64,000 nt of DNA, from assembly GCF_029635795.1 (NCBI RefSeq), contig NZ_CP114280.1, forward strand, positions 2,666,001-2,730,000, read 5' to 3'. Numbering within the stretch: position 1 is the stretch's first letter; each line of letters begins with the position of its first letter. Positions 48,641 to 56,891 of this stretch are shown in pieces. This stretch comes from Dickeya lacustris. Lineage in GTDB: Bacteria; Pseudomonadota; Gammaproteobacteria; Enterobacterales; Enterobacteriaceae. Position numbers and translations under genes: made by a program. The notes under the pieces were generated by a model. That model was not told where the DNA came from, ran no database searches, and was given only the letters and a program-made list of their open reading frames with translations.

Positions 48641-49141
48641 TTAGTGATGATTGAGCAGATGCTTTTCAAATCGTCCTAGCAGGCCGCGCAGCAGGTTTTT
48701 CTCTTCTTCGCTGAATGGCGATAAAATCTCGCGCTCATTGGCCACATGCTCTTCAACCACGCGGTTAATCAGGGCGAAACCTTCATCGGTGAGCTGAATA
48801 TTAACGGAGCGGCGGTCGCCCTCAATCGGCATTCTGCGTAACCAGCCTGCTTGCTCCAGCCTATCTAACCTGCTGGTTAAGGTGCTGTTATTAATCATCA
48901 GCGCATTAACAATTTGCGATGGGCTGATGGCATAAGGTGCCCCATGTCTTCTTAGCGTCGCCAGAATGTCGAATTCCCTGGCGCTGAGTTTGTATTTGCT
49001 AAAAACTTTATCCAGAGCGCGATCGATAAGCAGGCTAACGCGAGACAGTGAGCCAATCACTAACATCGGTTCTACATTGAGGTCTGGGCGTTCATTACGC
49101 CATTGTTGAACAATATCAGAGACTTCAAGATAACGAGCCAT
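48641..49141 (-). CDS. pecS: MarR-family virulence regulator PecS
   Basis: A 166-residue MarR-family repressor, the same length and sequence pattern as Dickeya PecS (MARYLEVSDIVQQWRNERPDLNVEPML at the N-terminus, SPSQIVNALMINNSTLTSRLDRLEQAGW in the winged helix, GDRRSVNIQLTDEG in the wing). In Dickeya it represses pectate lyase, cellulase and indigoidine genes and its own promoter, and is relieved by oxidants or urate-like ligands. It is divergent from pecM with a consensus operator in the spacer. Confidence 0.94.
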   Translation of the reverse strand: MARYLEVSDIVQQWRNERPDLNVEPMLVIGSLSRVSLLIDRALDKVFSKYKLSAREFDILATLRRHGAPYAISPSQIVNALMINNSTLTSRLDRLEQAGWLRRMPIEGDRRSVNIQLTDEGFALINRVVEEHVANEREILSPFSEEEKNLLRGLLGRFEKHLLNHH

Positions 49142-49270
49142 TGTGTTTATATCCTTGAATAGTAATAAAAATATTCCTTTTTATTAAAGGTCGCAGATGG
49201 GCTGCGGCGTAGCTACTGTAATATTGCAGGAAAAAATATTCAATGTGATATGTTGTTGACATGTTAATTA

Positions 49271-49293
49271 CGAATGCGTATATTACGAAATCG
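49271..49293. promoter_or_regulatory. PecS operator between pecS and pecM
   Basis: Begins CGAATGCGTATATTACGA and ends ATCG. It matches the reported PecS consensus (CGANWTCGTATATTACGA, then NNNCG) at all fixed positions but one. Lies 130 bases from each start, in the divergent promoter region. Confidence 0.85.
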
Positions 49294-49422
49294 TAATATA
49301 CAGTGTTGTTTACCCATAGCACAGGGATGTGCGCCTCCGGTCGGTTGCTGTGGCTGCCTGTGGGCAGCCGTTTGCACGCTGATTCTTGCCGTGGACAGGA
49401 ACATTTAAGGAAGGTTTGTCTC

Positions 49423-50307
49423 GTGAAGATCAAGGATTTTGCTTTCTACGCTCCCTGTGTCTGGGGAACGACATATTTTGTGACCACGCAATTTCTTCCC
49501 GCAGATAAACCCCTGTTAGCTGCGCTGATGCGTGCATTACCCGCCGGTATTATTCTTATTTTCGGCAAAGCGCTTCCACCGGCCAGTTGGTTATGGCGGC
49601 TGCTCGTTTTAGGTGCGCTAAATATTGGTATTTTCTTTGTGATGTTGTTTTTTGCCGCTTACCGCCTGCCAGGGGGCGTGGTGGCGTTAGTGGGTGCATT
49701 GCAACCATTGGTTGTGATTCTGCTCTCTTTTCTCTTACTCACCCAACCGGTGTTGAAAAAGCACATTTTTGCCGCTGTAGCGGGAGGGATAGGGATTGTG
49801 CTGCTGATTTCATTACCGAGCTCCCCGCTTAACCACGCCGGATTAATCGCGGCGGCTTTAGCAACCTTCAGTATGGCATCGGGCCTTGTGTTGACGAAAA
49901 AGTGGGGGCGGCCAGCGGGTATGACGATGCTGACTTTTACCGGCTGGCAGCTATTTTGCGGAGGGCTGGTCATTTTGCCAATCCACATGCTGACCGAGCC
50001 TTTGCCGGATATTATTACCCTGAGCAATATTGCGGGCTATGTCTATTTGGCTATTCCAGGCTCGTTACTGGCCTATTTTATGTGGTTTTCCGGCGTTGAG
50101 GCCAATGCGCCGGTTATCATGTCGATGCTGACTTTTCTTAGCCCGCTGGTGGCGCTTTTGCTGGGTTTTTTCTTTCTCCATCAGGAGTTATCAACGGCGC
50201 AATGGATTGGTGTGGCATTTATCTTTTTTGGCATTGTGATTGTTCAGGATGTGCGTTTACCGGGTAAAAATAAAACAGTGCTGAAAAAGCCAGGCTATTT
50301 TTCGTAG
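49423..50307 (+). CDS. pecM: EamA-family exporter PecM
   Basis: A 294-residue, ten-helix DMT/EamA transporter matching PecM, the membrane partner of PecS, known for indigoidine export and for effects on PecS activity. The start is a GTG at 49423 with AAGGAAGG at seven bases; the frame is open 40 codons upstream but that part has no helix. Unlike Dickeya dadantii, where the ind genes follow pecM, the next gene here is the KAS-like enzyme 430 bases on. Confidence 0.92.
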   Translation: MKIKDFAFYAPCVWGTTYFVTTQFLPADKPLLAALMRALPAGIILIFGKALPPASWLWRLLVLGALNIGIFFVMLFFAAYRLPGGVVALVGALQPLVVILLSFLLLTQPVLKKHIFAAVAGGIGIVLLISLPSSPLNHAGLIAAALATFSMASGLVLTKKWGRPAGMTMLTFTGWQLFCGGLVILPIHMLTEPLPDIITLSNIAGYVYLAIPGSLLAYFMWFSGVEANAPVIMSMLTFLSPLVALLLGFFFLHQELSTAQWIGVAFIFFGIVIVQDVRLPGKNKTVLKKPGYFS

Positions 50308-50423
50308 CAATAAAACGACACTCAAAATATCTTTTATAAAAAAATGGGCCGTGAGTTAAATAAAACGCGATAGCCACCGGTTAAATGCTGTGACCCATCA
50401 TCCTGCACGGCATCAGTGAACCT

Positions 50424-50468
50424 ATCGACAAAGAAGAAATCGACAAAGAAAAAATTGACAAAGAAGAA
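50424..50468. repeat. 15-bp tandem repeat x3
   Basis: Three near-identical copies of ATCGACAAAGAAGAA (copy 2 has one change, copy 3 one change). Each would encode IDKEE or IDKEK in the one open frame, which lacks a start. Confidence 0.8.
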
Positions 50469-50496
50469 TATGCAGGACGTATTGCATATCTGCCGT

Positions 50497-50517
50497 GCCC
50501 CTCGCGTTGTGAGGGGC
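50497..50517. terminator. GC-rich hairpin downstream of pecM
   Basis: Perfect 7-bp stem GCCCCTC / GAGGGGC with a 7-base loop, about 190 bases after pecM. No T-run beyond GCATTT; possible terminator. Confidence 0.45.
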
Positions 50518-50737
50518 CGCATTTCAGCTCTTTCCCGCTATCTTTGCGCCGTCGTCCCACTATTGAGCCGATTTTTTGGCTGTTTTTACCACCCAATCCC
50601 ATATTTCGCTAGCATAATCCCATTTTTGAAACGAAAAGCGTGCTGAAAAAACCGCTTCGGCAATTGCGGATAAAAACAAAATCTGGGTGTTGGCAAAGTG
50701 TCGTGAAATGTCAGATATAGGCGTAATTGAGGCATAA

Positions 50738-51697
50738 ATGGTGGGAAGTTCATCGCAAACTGATTTGTTTTGCCTGAATGCTATTCATCATGCCGCACCG
50801 GATCAAATTCAGCGCATACCGTTAGAGGCGCTTGGCGAATCTCATCAATTGCGTGACGGGCAGCGGCGAGTGATGGAGAAGCTCTACCAGTTGCGCACGG
50901 TGCCGATGCACCCGGCCAGCCATCAGTGCATGCTGGAAGAGACGCTTGCCGGGCTGCTTGCCGACAGGCCTTCGCTGCGCGAACAGCGTGGGTTGCTGGT
51001 GTATGCGAAAACGCAAACGCATAACACGCTGTTTGACAGCACCTGGCTTGATGACATGCTCAATCGCCAGCAGTTAGCGCAGTGGGAGGCGGTCACATTC
51101 AGTTTGAATCATTGTGCATCGGCGTTATCGGCCTTGCATTTGTTCAGGCAGAGCAGGCGTTACCGACAGCAGCCATTGCTGTTATTAACCGGTGAGAAAG
51201 CATTCCACCCTGAAATTAACCGCTTCTCGGTTGGGCTTCAGGGTGAATTACCGGTTGCGGCGCTGTTTAATGCGAGCCCTGGTTCTTATCGGGTGACGTT
51301 TACGGCCGTCAGGCATTTGAGCCAGTTCTATCAGAATCCAGGCAAGATGAGCCGCCAGGAAAAGGCGCAACTCAATGCGTGCCTGCTCGATGCGTTATGT
51401 CTTTTTGTGGCCGAGGCCGTAAGCGAAAGCGGCCTTAACATGGATGCAATCGATTATTTTGTTCCCTGCAATCTTAATGTGCCGTTGTTAAACCAGATGG
51501 CGCTGCGTCTGAATATGGGTGAACGGTTATTCAGCCAGCAGGTTTCTGATTACGGGCATCTGTATTGTTCGGACGTATTGTTTAATTTTTCTTCACTAAT
51601 GAAAAAGACCACCGGTAGCGCAAAAAACTATTTCTGTTTTTCTATGGGGATGGGTGTCACGCTCTCCTGCGCACTGATACAGCAAATTGACAGTTAA
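50738..51697 (+). CDS. Ketoacyl-ACP synthase III-like protein (Vfm-like cluster)
   Basis: A 319-residue thiolase-fold protein with the layout of KAS III. The nucleophile is Cys126 in FSLNHCASALSALHLF. Where KAS III has the catalytic His (PHQAN) this protein has PCNLN (Cys244), and the position of the catalytic Asn (GNTSA) reads GHLYC (His274). It may therefore transfer an acyl group rather than condense. GAGG precedes the ATG. It leads an operon with an acyl carrier protein 12 bases downstream. By order it would be vfmA of the Dickeya Vfm locus; I infer the letter from position only. Confidence 0.72.
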   Translation: MVGSSSQTDLFCLNAIHHAAPDQIQRIPLEALGESHQLRDGQRRVMEKLYQLRTVPMHPASHQCMLEETLAGLLADRPSLREQRGLLVYAKTQTHNTLFDSTWLDDMLNRQQLAQWEAVTFSLNHCASALSALHLFRQSRRYRQQPLLLLTGEKAFHPEINRFSVGLQGELPVAALFNASPGSYRVTFTAVRHLSQFYQNPGKMSRQEKAQLNACLLDALCLFVAEAVSESGLNMDAIDYFVPCNLNVPLLNQMALRLNMGERLFSQQVSDYGHLYCSDVLFNFSSLMKKTTGSAKNYFCFSMGMGVTLSCALIQQIDS

Positions 51698-51709
51698 CAG
51701 GAGACAGGT

Positions 51710-51976
51710 ATGTCTGCGGTATTTACGACTATTCAACAGGCGTTACGCGAAGTGATGGAAAACGACACGCTGGAGATTAATGAGAATACGGATTTTGATA
51801 ACGATCTCGACCTGGATTCCGTGATGTTCGTGCAATTTCTACTCACGCTCGAGGATAAAATCGACGGGCTGTTGTTCGACCCGGATCAAATCAACATGGA
51901 TGCGTTTACCACCGTTGGCAGCTTGATAGGTTGGCTTAACGCCAATGTGTTGCAGGAGGTGCGGCATGTCAGCTGA
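51710..51976 (+). CDS. Acyl carrier protein (Vfm-like cluster)
   Basis: An 88-residue acidic acyl carrier protein. The phosphopantetheine serine is Ser37 in DLDLDSVMFVQFLL (a DSV variant of DSL). Helices 2 and 3 are recognisable. A phosphopantetheinyl transferase at the end of the same locus (62.2 kb) could activate it. An AACAGGAG site precedes the ATG. Overlaps the next gene by 11 bases. By order it would be vfmZ. Confidence 0.85.
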   Translation: MSAVFTTIQQALREVMENDTLEINENTDFDNDLDLDSVMFVQFLLTLEDKIDGLLFDPDQINMDAFTTVGSLIGWLNANVLQEVRHVS

Positions 51977-52580
51977 ACAGCTCACCCAGGTTTGGCAGGC
52001 CTTTAAAGATAATACGCTGGCGCAAGCGCTGGCCTGCCTGTTACAGCCTGAGGCTGCGTCTGCCGACGGTTATGTTCATCCGCTCGACTATCACCTTAAG
52101 GCTATCGAGGCATCCGCGCCGCAGGGCCAGCAACAGCCAGTGTTTGACCGCGTACTTAACCACCTCGGTTTTGAGGTGGTGCAACGTCGTGAAACGCTGA
52201 CGCTGCCCGCCGCTTTTCCCGTGCTGGTGTGTGCCGCCCGCCTTGGCCTGCTGGCCCGGATGCAGACAATGAGCTGGCAGCATTTATCCCAGCGCAGCAG
52301 TTTCGGTACTAAAACCACCCGACATCAACTGATTAAAGCCAGTTTCGCTGATGTTGCCGGGAAAGCGGCCCTGTTGCTGGAGCAGCAGCATTTGCGTTTA
52401 CAACAGGCTGACTGGGCTGGCCTTGAAGATGATCACTACCAGATAACTCAGCTAAACAATGAGGCGGAAAAAATGATGGGCGGGCATGGTTTCCTGCTCG
52501 GCAACACCCACAGCCTGTCTTATCTCTCCATGATGCTCTATAGCGTCTATGGCAAGGCGAGTTGCCTGACGGCAGTCTGA
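51966..52580 (+). CDS. Acyl-CoA-dehydrogenase C-terminal-like protein (Vfm-like cluster)
   Basis: A 204-residue protein. Its C-terminal 100 residues resemble the C-terminal helical domain of acyl-CoA dehydrogenases (FGTKTTRHQLIKASFADVAGKAALLLEQQ, then EAEKMMGGHGFLLGNTHSLSYLSMML, compare the GGxG FAD segment). The N-terminal catalytic and beta domains are absent, so it is half the normal size and may act on an ACP-bound chain or only bind one. AGGAGG precedes the ATG at 51966; the upstream TTG is not needed. By order it would be vfmB. Function uncertain. Confidence 0.6.
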   Translation: MSAEQLTQVWQAFKDNTLAQALACLLQPEAASADGYVHPLDYHLKAIEASAPQGQQQPVFDRVLNHLGFEVVQRRETLTLPAAFPVLVCAARLGLLARMQTMSWQHLSQRSSFGTKTTRHQLIKASFADVAGKAALLLEQQHLRLQQADWAGLEDDHYQITQLNNEAEKMMGGHGFLLGNTHSLSYLSMMLYSVYGKASCLTAV

Positions 52581-52603
52581 ACATCACACAAGGATAGGGA
52601 ACG

Positions 52604-53959
52604 ATGAGTTTGATTTCTCGCGTAGTATCCCGTGCTGCGCCGACGGCTAACGGGGATATCCGGCATATTTTAGCGCTGGCCTGGCCGATGATGATCACTG
52701 CCGTGGTGGTGTCATTGTCGCAAAACCTGCAAATTGCCATTCTGGGTAATGGCGTACAGAGCCAGACGCTGCTCACGCTCTCTTTTTTACAGCCTTTCAA
52801 CTTTCTGTTTATCGCCATTATGGAGTGTCTGGCGATTACCAATCAGGTATTTAGCGCCCGATCGCGCCATGACTGGCCGCGTCAGCGTATCCGCCAGAGC
52901 AGTTTTTTACTGGCCGTCGCCGGGGTGGTGGCAACGCTGTTGGTTGCGGCGCTGTGCTGGTTGCTGGCGACACCGCTGGCGCGCTGGATGAATAGTGACG
53001 ATCTCTCGCTGATGCGCAGCGCCGCGCCAGGCTATCTTCTCTCTATGGCACCGTTTCTGGCGCTTGAGGTCGTTAATGCGGCGTTACGCGGCCAGGGGCG
53101 GACAGTGCAGGCCATGAGCCTGATGTGTAGCTATGTGTTGTTCAATGCCGCCGGGTGCTACCTCGGGTTTCATGTCTATCAGTTAGGATTTGATGCGGTA
53201 TTGCTGGCAAACAGCATACCGGCATTGCTGCTGTTGCCGTGGGCGGTGATGGCGCTTGGTCGGGTGACGACACCGGTGCCGGATGATCGCCCCGGAGCCT
53301 TTATCCCACGCCTGTTAGCGCTACTGGCAGATGCGGGCATTCCGGTGTTTTTCTCCATGCTGGTGGTGTTTTTTAGCTCAATGGCGCTGTTTCCATTGGT
53401 GGCCAAATTGGGCGAAGGCTACCTGCCCGCGTTCTTGATTGTGATTAAGCTGCGCGCCTTTTTTATCATTCCGGCGGTGGCAATCGGCTCTGCGATCGCC
53501 ATTTTGTTTAACCAGCGTCTAAAAACCCATGTACTGGCGCAGCAGGTGCGGCTGCTCAATAGCGGCGTCGGGATGATTGCACTGGTTTATTTTTTACTGA
53601 CGCTTGCGTTGTGCTGGAGCGGCGGCGGCATTGTGGCGGGGTTTTCCAATGATGCGACCATTCGCCAGGCAAGTCAGACGCTGCTTGTTTTGCTGTTACC
53701 GACCTTTTTTCTCACCTCGCTGGTTGCGGCATTGCAGACGCTGTTAGAACAGCTAGAGCGCGGTAAGCGAGTGCTGCTTTTTACCGTGTTGCTGGAGCTG
53801 TTAATGGTTGCGGTGGCGCTGGCGGCGGCACGTTATTTCGATAATATTCGTATGATTGCGGTGCTGATCGTGTTGTTTAATCTGTTGTATGCCACGGTAT
53901 TTTTGCGTGAATACCGGCTGCTGGCCAAAGCGCTGGGAGAGCGGGATGCTGCTGTATAA
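52604..53959 (+). CDS. MATE-family efflux protein (Vfm-like cluster)
   Basis: A 451-residue membrane protein with twelve helices in two homologous halves, as in MATE transporters (LALAWPMMITAVVVSLSQNLQIAILG at helix 1; GRGQ-like NAALRGQGRTVQAM after helix 4). The location between biosynthetic-type genes and a hydrolase suggests export of the locus product, perhaps the quorum signal. It overlaps the following gene by 14 bases. By order it would be vfmC. Confidence 0.85.
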   Translation: MSLISRVVSRAAPTANGDIRHILALAWPMMITAVVVSLSQNLQIAILGNGVQSQTLLTLSFLQPFNFLFIAIMECLAITNQVFSARSRHDWPRQRIRQSSFLLAVAGVVATLLVAALCWLLATPLARWMNSDDLSLMRSAAPGYLLSMAPFLALEVVNAALRGQGRTVQAMSLMCSYVLFNAAGCYLGFHVYQLGFDAVLLANSIPALLLLPWAVMALGRVTTPVPDDRPGAFIPRLLALLADAGIPVFFSMLVVFFSSMALFPLVAKLGEGYLPAFLIVIKLRAFFIIPAVAIGSAIAILFNQRLKTHVLAQQVRLLNSGVGMIALVYFLLTLALCWSGGGIVAGFSNDATIRQASQTLLVLLLPTFFLTSLVAALQTLLEQLERGKRVLLFTVLLELLMVAVALAAARYFDNIRMIAVLIVLFNLLYATVFLREYRLLAKALGERDAAV

Positions 53960-54983
53960 CCTGTGCTATCCGCTGATGTGGCTGGCAACGGTCATTCACT
54001 ACACCTATTACCGGCTGCTGGTAAAAATGAAGCGCCGCCCGTCGCTGTTACTGAAAGTGAAGATTACGCCGGAGACTCACTATATTCGTCTGTGCCGCGC
54101 GCTACGGCTGGCCGACCTGTGGTTGCTGGAGCGTTGCTCATTGCAGTTGGCCGCGCGCTACTTGTTGCGCCTGTTTGAAACGACCCGTTATATCTCCTAC
54201 AAGCAGATGGACAGAGATTATCTGGCCGGATTTGTGCAAACCACGCTGCGTTTTCAGCGCAAGAACGTGTGTGTGTTTCACTGGGCTCCCGTTGTCGATA
54301 AACCGCTAAAAACCGTGTTGCTGGTTCATGGCTGGGAAGGGCGCGGCATCATGTTTCGCCCGCTCTGTGAGGCGTTAAAAGCGCAGGGATACGCGGTGGT
54401 GATGCCTGACCTGTTGGCTCACGGCTTGTCCGAAGGAAAGCGGGTGTCTAATTATGAGTTGGCGTCGTTATTAACGGTGTTAGGGCAGCACTACGGACCG
54501 TTTGAGGCGGTTATTGGCCATTCCAGCGGCGGCCTAGTATGCAGCCTGGCACTGGCGCAGGGCCTGGCGGCCAGGCGACTGGTGCTGCTGGCAAGCCCGG
54601 ATAATTTCGGCAAGATGATTGACCGTTTTTTGGCGGGCGCATCGGTCTCGTCGGCATTAGCGATACCGATGAAAGCGCTGTATGCACGGCGCTTTGGTGT
54701 ACATCCCGATAATGTCGGCGTTGCACTGTACCGCACGCTCCGATGCCCGGTGCTTATCTGCCATGACAAGCAAGATGCCCGCGTCCACCCTGATATGGCC
54801 CACGTGATTTATCAGGCGTTTGCCGATAGTGAAGTGTTCTATACCGAAGGATTGGGGCATCTCGGTATTTTGCGCAGTACCGAAGTACATCAGCGTATTT
54901 TAGCGTTTCTGGCACGCGACAATGGAACTGCCGCCGCATTGAAGCAACCTATTTATCAAGGCAATAGCGCTGCGCTTTGCTAG
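53946..54983 (+). CDS. Alpha/beta-hydrolase (Vfm-like cluster)
   Basis: A 345-residue protein with an N-terminal hydrophobic segment (LLYNLCYPLMWLATVIHYTYYRLL), which may anchor it, followed by an alpha/beta-hydrolase domain. The oxyanion segment LLVHGWEGRG, nucleophile GHSSGG, acid in CHDKQDAR and His in GLGHLGILR are all present. The ATG at 53946 overlaps the MATE stop; the upstream open frame lies within that gene. A thioesterase or processing role for an ACP-bound product is plausible. By order it would be vfmD. Confidence 0.8.
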   Translation: MLLYNLCYPLMWLATVIHYTYYRLLVKMKRRPSLLLKVKITPETHYIRLCRALRLADLWLLERCSLQLAARYLLRLFETTRYISYKQMDRDYLAGFVQTTLRFQRKNVCVFHWAPVVDKPLKTVLLVHGWEGRGIMFRPLCEALKAQGYAVVMPDLLAHGLSEGKRVSNYELASLLTVLGQHYGPFEAVIGHSSGGLVCSLALAQGLAARRLVLLASPDNFGKMIDRFLAGASVSSALAIPMKALYARRFGVHPDNVGVALYRTLRCPVLICHDKQDARVHPDMAHVIYQAFADSEVFYTEGLGHLGILRSTEVHQRILAFLARDNGTAAALKQPIYQGNSAALC

Positions 54984-54985
54984 CC

Positions 54986-55014
54986 CCACACGGCGACATC
55001 AGGCGACCGTGTGG
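54986..55014. terminator. Hairpin between convergent hydrolase and AraC genes
   Basis: Perfect 8-bp stem CCACACGG / CCGTGTGG with a 13-base loop, 2 bases after the hydrolase stop; suited to bidirectional termination. No T-run. Confidence 0.5.
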
Positions 55015-55036
55015 CTGACATTGTCGCTATCAACGC

Positions 55037-55600
55037 TCAGTTACACAGGTTCTGGATATTATCCAGCAGTACATGGCGAGAGAACAGGTGACGCTGTTTG
55101 CCGAAGATGATATCGAAACTCATGTTGCTCAGGGTGCGAGGGAGTTCGTTTTCTCTTTCCTGAGAGACGGCTTTGCGGTATTTCAGCGGTGGGATGTTGT
55201 AGGTTTTGGTAAAGCAGCGTGAAAAATGCGGCAGGGATGAAAAACCGCAGGCGTAGCAAATATCGGTCAGTGACCAGTTTGGCGAGATGTGGATAATTTC
55301 TTTTGCCAGCGTCAGGCGTACCCGCCAGATCCAGCGCATAGGCGTGATGTTGTAGACCTGATTGAATAGACGGCAAATATCGAACTTTGATTTACCGCTG
55401 ACTGCTTCCAGATCTTCCAGTGTGATGTTATTGCCAATATTGTCGATGATGTAGTCAATAATACTTGCCAGACTGGTTGCTTTATTGTTCGCAGCCAGCG
55501 TTTTGCGCAAGTTAGGGTGACGGCGGTACATATCCTGAATGAGATTATTATTGAATATGTCGTTATCCAGCGTATGGGCGTAAGTCGTTTGCAGGCTCAT
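55037..55600 (-). CDS. vfmE: AraC-family transcriptional regulator (VfmE-like)
   Basis: A 187-residue AraC-type protein: two helix-turn-helix motifs in the C-terminal half (TLEDLEAVSGKSKFDICRLFNQVYNITP and SLTDICYACGFSSLPHFSRCFTKTYNIPPLKYR) and only a short N-terminal part, so no sugar-binding cupin. In Dickeya, VfmE is the AraC regulator that drives plant cell-wall-degrading enzyme genes in response to the Vfm signal. Identification rests on family plus gene order (AraC, ABC pair, NtrC/NtrY pair). The ATG at 55600 is preceded by GGGGA; 14 upstream codons are open. Confidence 0.68.
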   Translation of the reverse strand: MSLQTTYAHTLDNDIFNNNLIQDMYRRHPNLRKTLAANNKATSLASIIDYIIDNIGNNITLEDLEAVSGKSKFDICRLFNQVYNITPMRWIWRVRLTLAKEIIHISPNWSLTDICYACGFSSLPHFSRCFTKTYNIPPLKYRKAVSQERENELPRTLSNMSFDIIFGKQRHLFSRHVLLDNIQNLCN

Positions 55601-56180
55601 GGTGTCATCCCCAAAATAAATTCCCCGTGTCTGGTCCAGCACAGTCCAACAGTCCGTACAGCGGCGAGGTCGATGGTTAGTTATTGTCCCTTGTCAGATG
55701 TGTCGCCCGTTTCATTGACGATCGACACATGCCTTCTTTCGCAAATAACGTGCCATTTTTTATGGTGTTGTTTTTAAACATAAATGATTACGGATATACG
55801 TAACTCGTCCCATTATTGGGACGGGTGCATATCGGATATGGGATTTTCTGTCTCGTAAATGGCAGGCGGGATAACTGCGCCGGGGCTGGGCGTCACCTGA
55901 ACATGTGGCCGCAATCGGTGATTTGCTCGGTGTTTGGGGCATTTACTGCGAAATGCTGCCGGTATCTGGCCTGAAGCGGCGGTCTGGCATGATTTGTGCT
56001 GTGATTCTGCGCCCCTCGCTGCATGATAGGGGCCGAGACCCGATAAAATCATCGGCCAGGCGATATTTTTAATGTTAGTGAGCGATTTTTAAAACCAGAG
56101 ATAAATGTGGGTGCGCAGCGACCTGTAAAATACCCTCGGCCTCAGGAAGGCTGACTCTATTTATACACTGAGGATTTCCC
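55601..56180. other. Divergent AraC-ABC intergenic region
   Basis: About 580 bases between the vfmE-like and vfmF-like genes, transcribed outward. It contains a perfect hairpin CGTCCCA-TTAT-TGGGACG (55806-55823). I see no gene. A region this long upstream of a regulator suggests several binding sites. Confidence 0.45.
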
Positions 56181-56888
56181 ATGACGGTGCTGGTGCAACT
56201 TGATAATGTGCATAAAATTTTTCTTACCGATGAAATCGAAACGCATGCCCTTAGCAAGATAAACCTTTCTATTCACACGGGTGAATATGTCTCTATCGCG
56301 GGGCCGTCCGGCTGTGGGAAATCGACGCTGTTGTCGATAATGGGGCTGCTCGATACCCCAACAGAGGGTCAGTACCGATTGAATGGCACGGATGTTGAGC
56401 GCATTAGCCGCCGGGAAATGGCTCGGTTGCGTAATAGAGAAATTGGTTTCATTTTTCAGTCATTTAACCTTATCAGCGATCTGACTATTGCTGAAAATGT
56501 CGCGCTGCCGTTGACCTACCGTAATGACTTGTCCCGCGCCGAGCAAAAAGAGCGAGTGATTCAAGCGCTCGAGAAGGTCAATATGTCCCATCGGGTGAGG
56601 CATTACCCCTCACAGCTCTCTGGCGGCCAGCAACAGCGCGTCGCTGTCGCGCGTGCGATTGTCGGCAGGCCTTCACTGCTGCTGGCGGATGAACCGACCG
56701 GTAATTTGGATTCCGCCAATGCTGAAGCGGTCATGAATATTCTGGACGAATTACATCAGGATGGCGCCACCATCTGTATTGTGACGCATGACCCGCGTTC
56801 GGCGATGCGTGCCCAGCGAACCATCGTGCTCTCTGACGGTCAGGTGGTGGCCGATGGTGAAAACGGACAGCTACGACAGGCGGTATAA
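56181..56888 (+). CDS. vfmF: ABC transporter ATP-binding protein (MacB/LolD type; VfmF-like)
   Basis: A 235-residue ATPase of the MacB/LolD subclass: Walker [10 protein letters not shown] (about 38-46), FQSFNLI Q-loop, signature [14 protein letters not shown], Walker [13 protein letters not shown] and the switch THD. It pairs with the FtsX/MacB-like permease 3 bases downstream; MacB-type systems move peptides or lipids across the outer layers rather than through the inner membrane. GAGGA lies before the ATG. The letter F follows from the order after the AraC gene. Confidence 0.78.
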   Translation: MTVLVQLDNVHKIFLTDEIETHALSKINLSIHTGEYVSIAGPSGCGKSTLLSIMGLLDTPTEGQYRLNGTDVERISRREMARLRNREIGFIFQSFNLISDLTIAENVALPLTYRNDLSRAEQKERVIQALEKVNMSHRVRHYPSQLSGGQQQRVAVARAIVGRPSLLLADEPTGNLDSANAEAVMNILDELHQDGATICIVTHDPRSAMRAQRTIVLSDGQVVADGENGQLRQAV

Positions 56889-56891
56889 CCC

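Larger units (their letters stand above)
50308..50737. other. pecM to Vfm-like cluster intergenic region
   Basis: About 430 bases with a 15-bp triplicated repeat (50424-50468) and a GC hairpin (50497-50517) listed separately. A stop-free frame runs through the repeat (IDKEE-type units followed by YAGRIAYLP) but has no start codon after the last stop, so it may be a gene remnant. The rest holds the promoter of the next gene. Confidence 0.45.
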
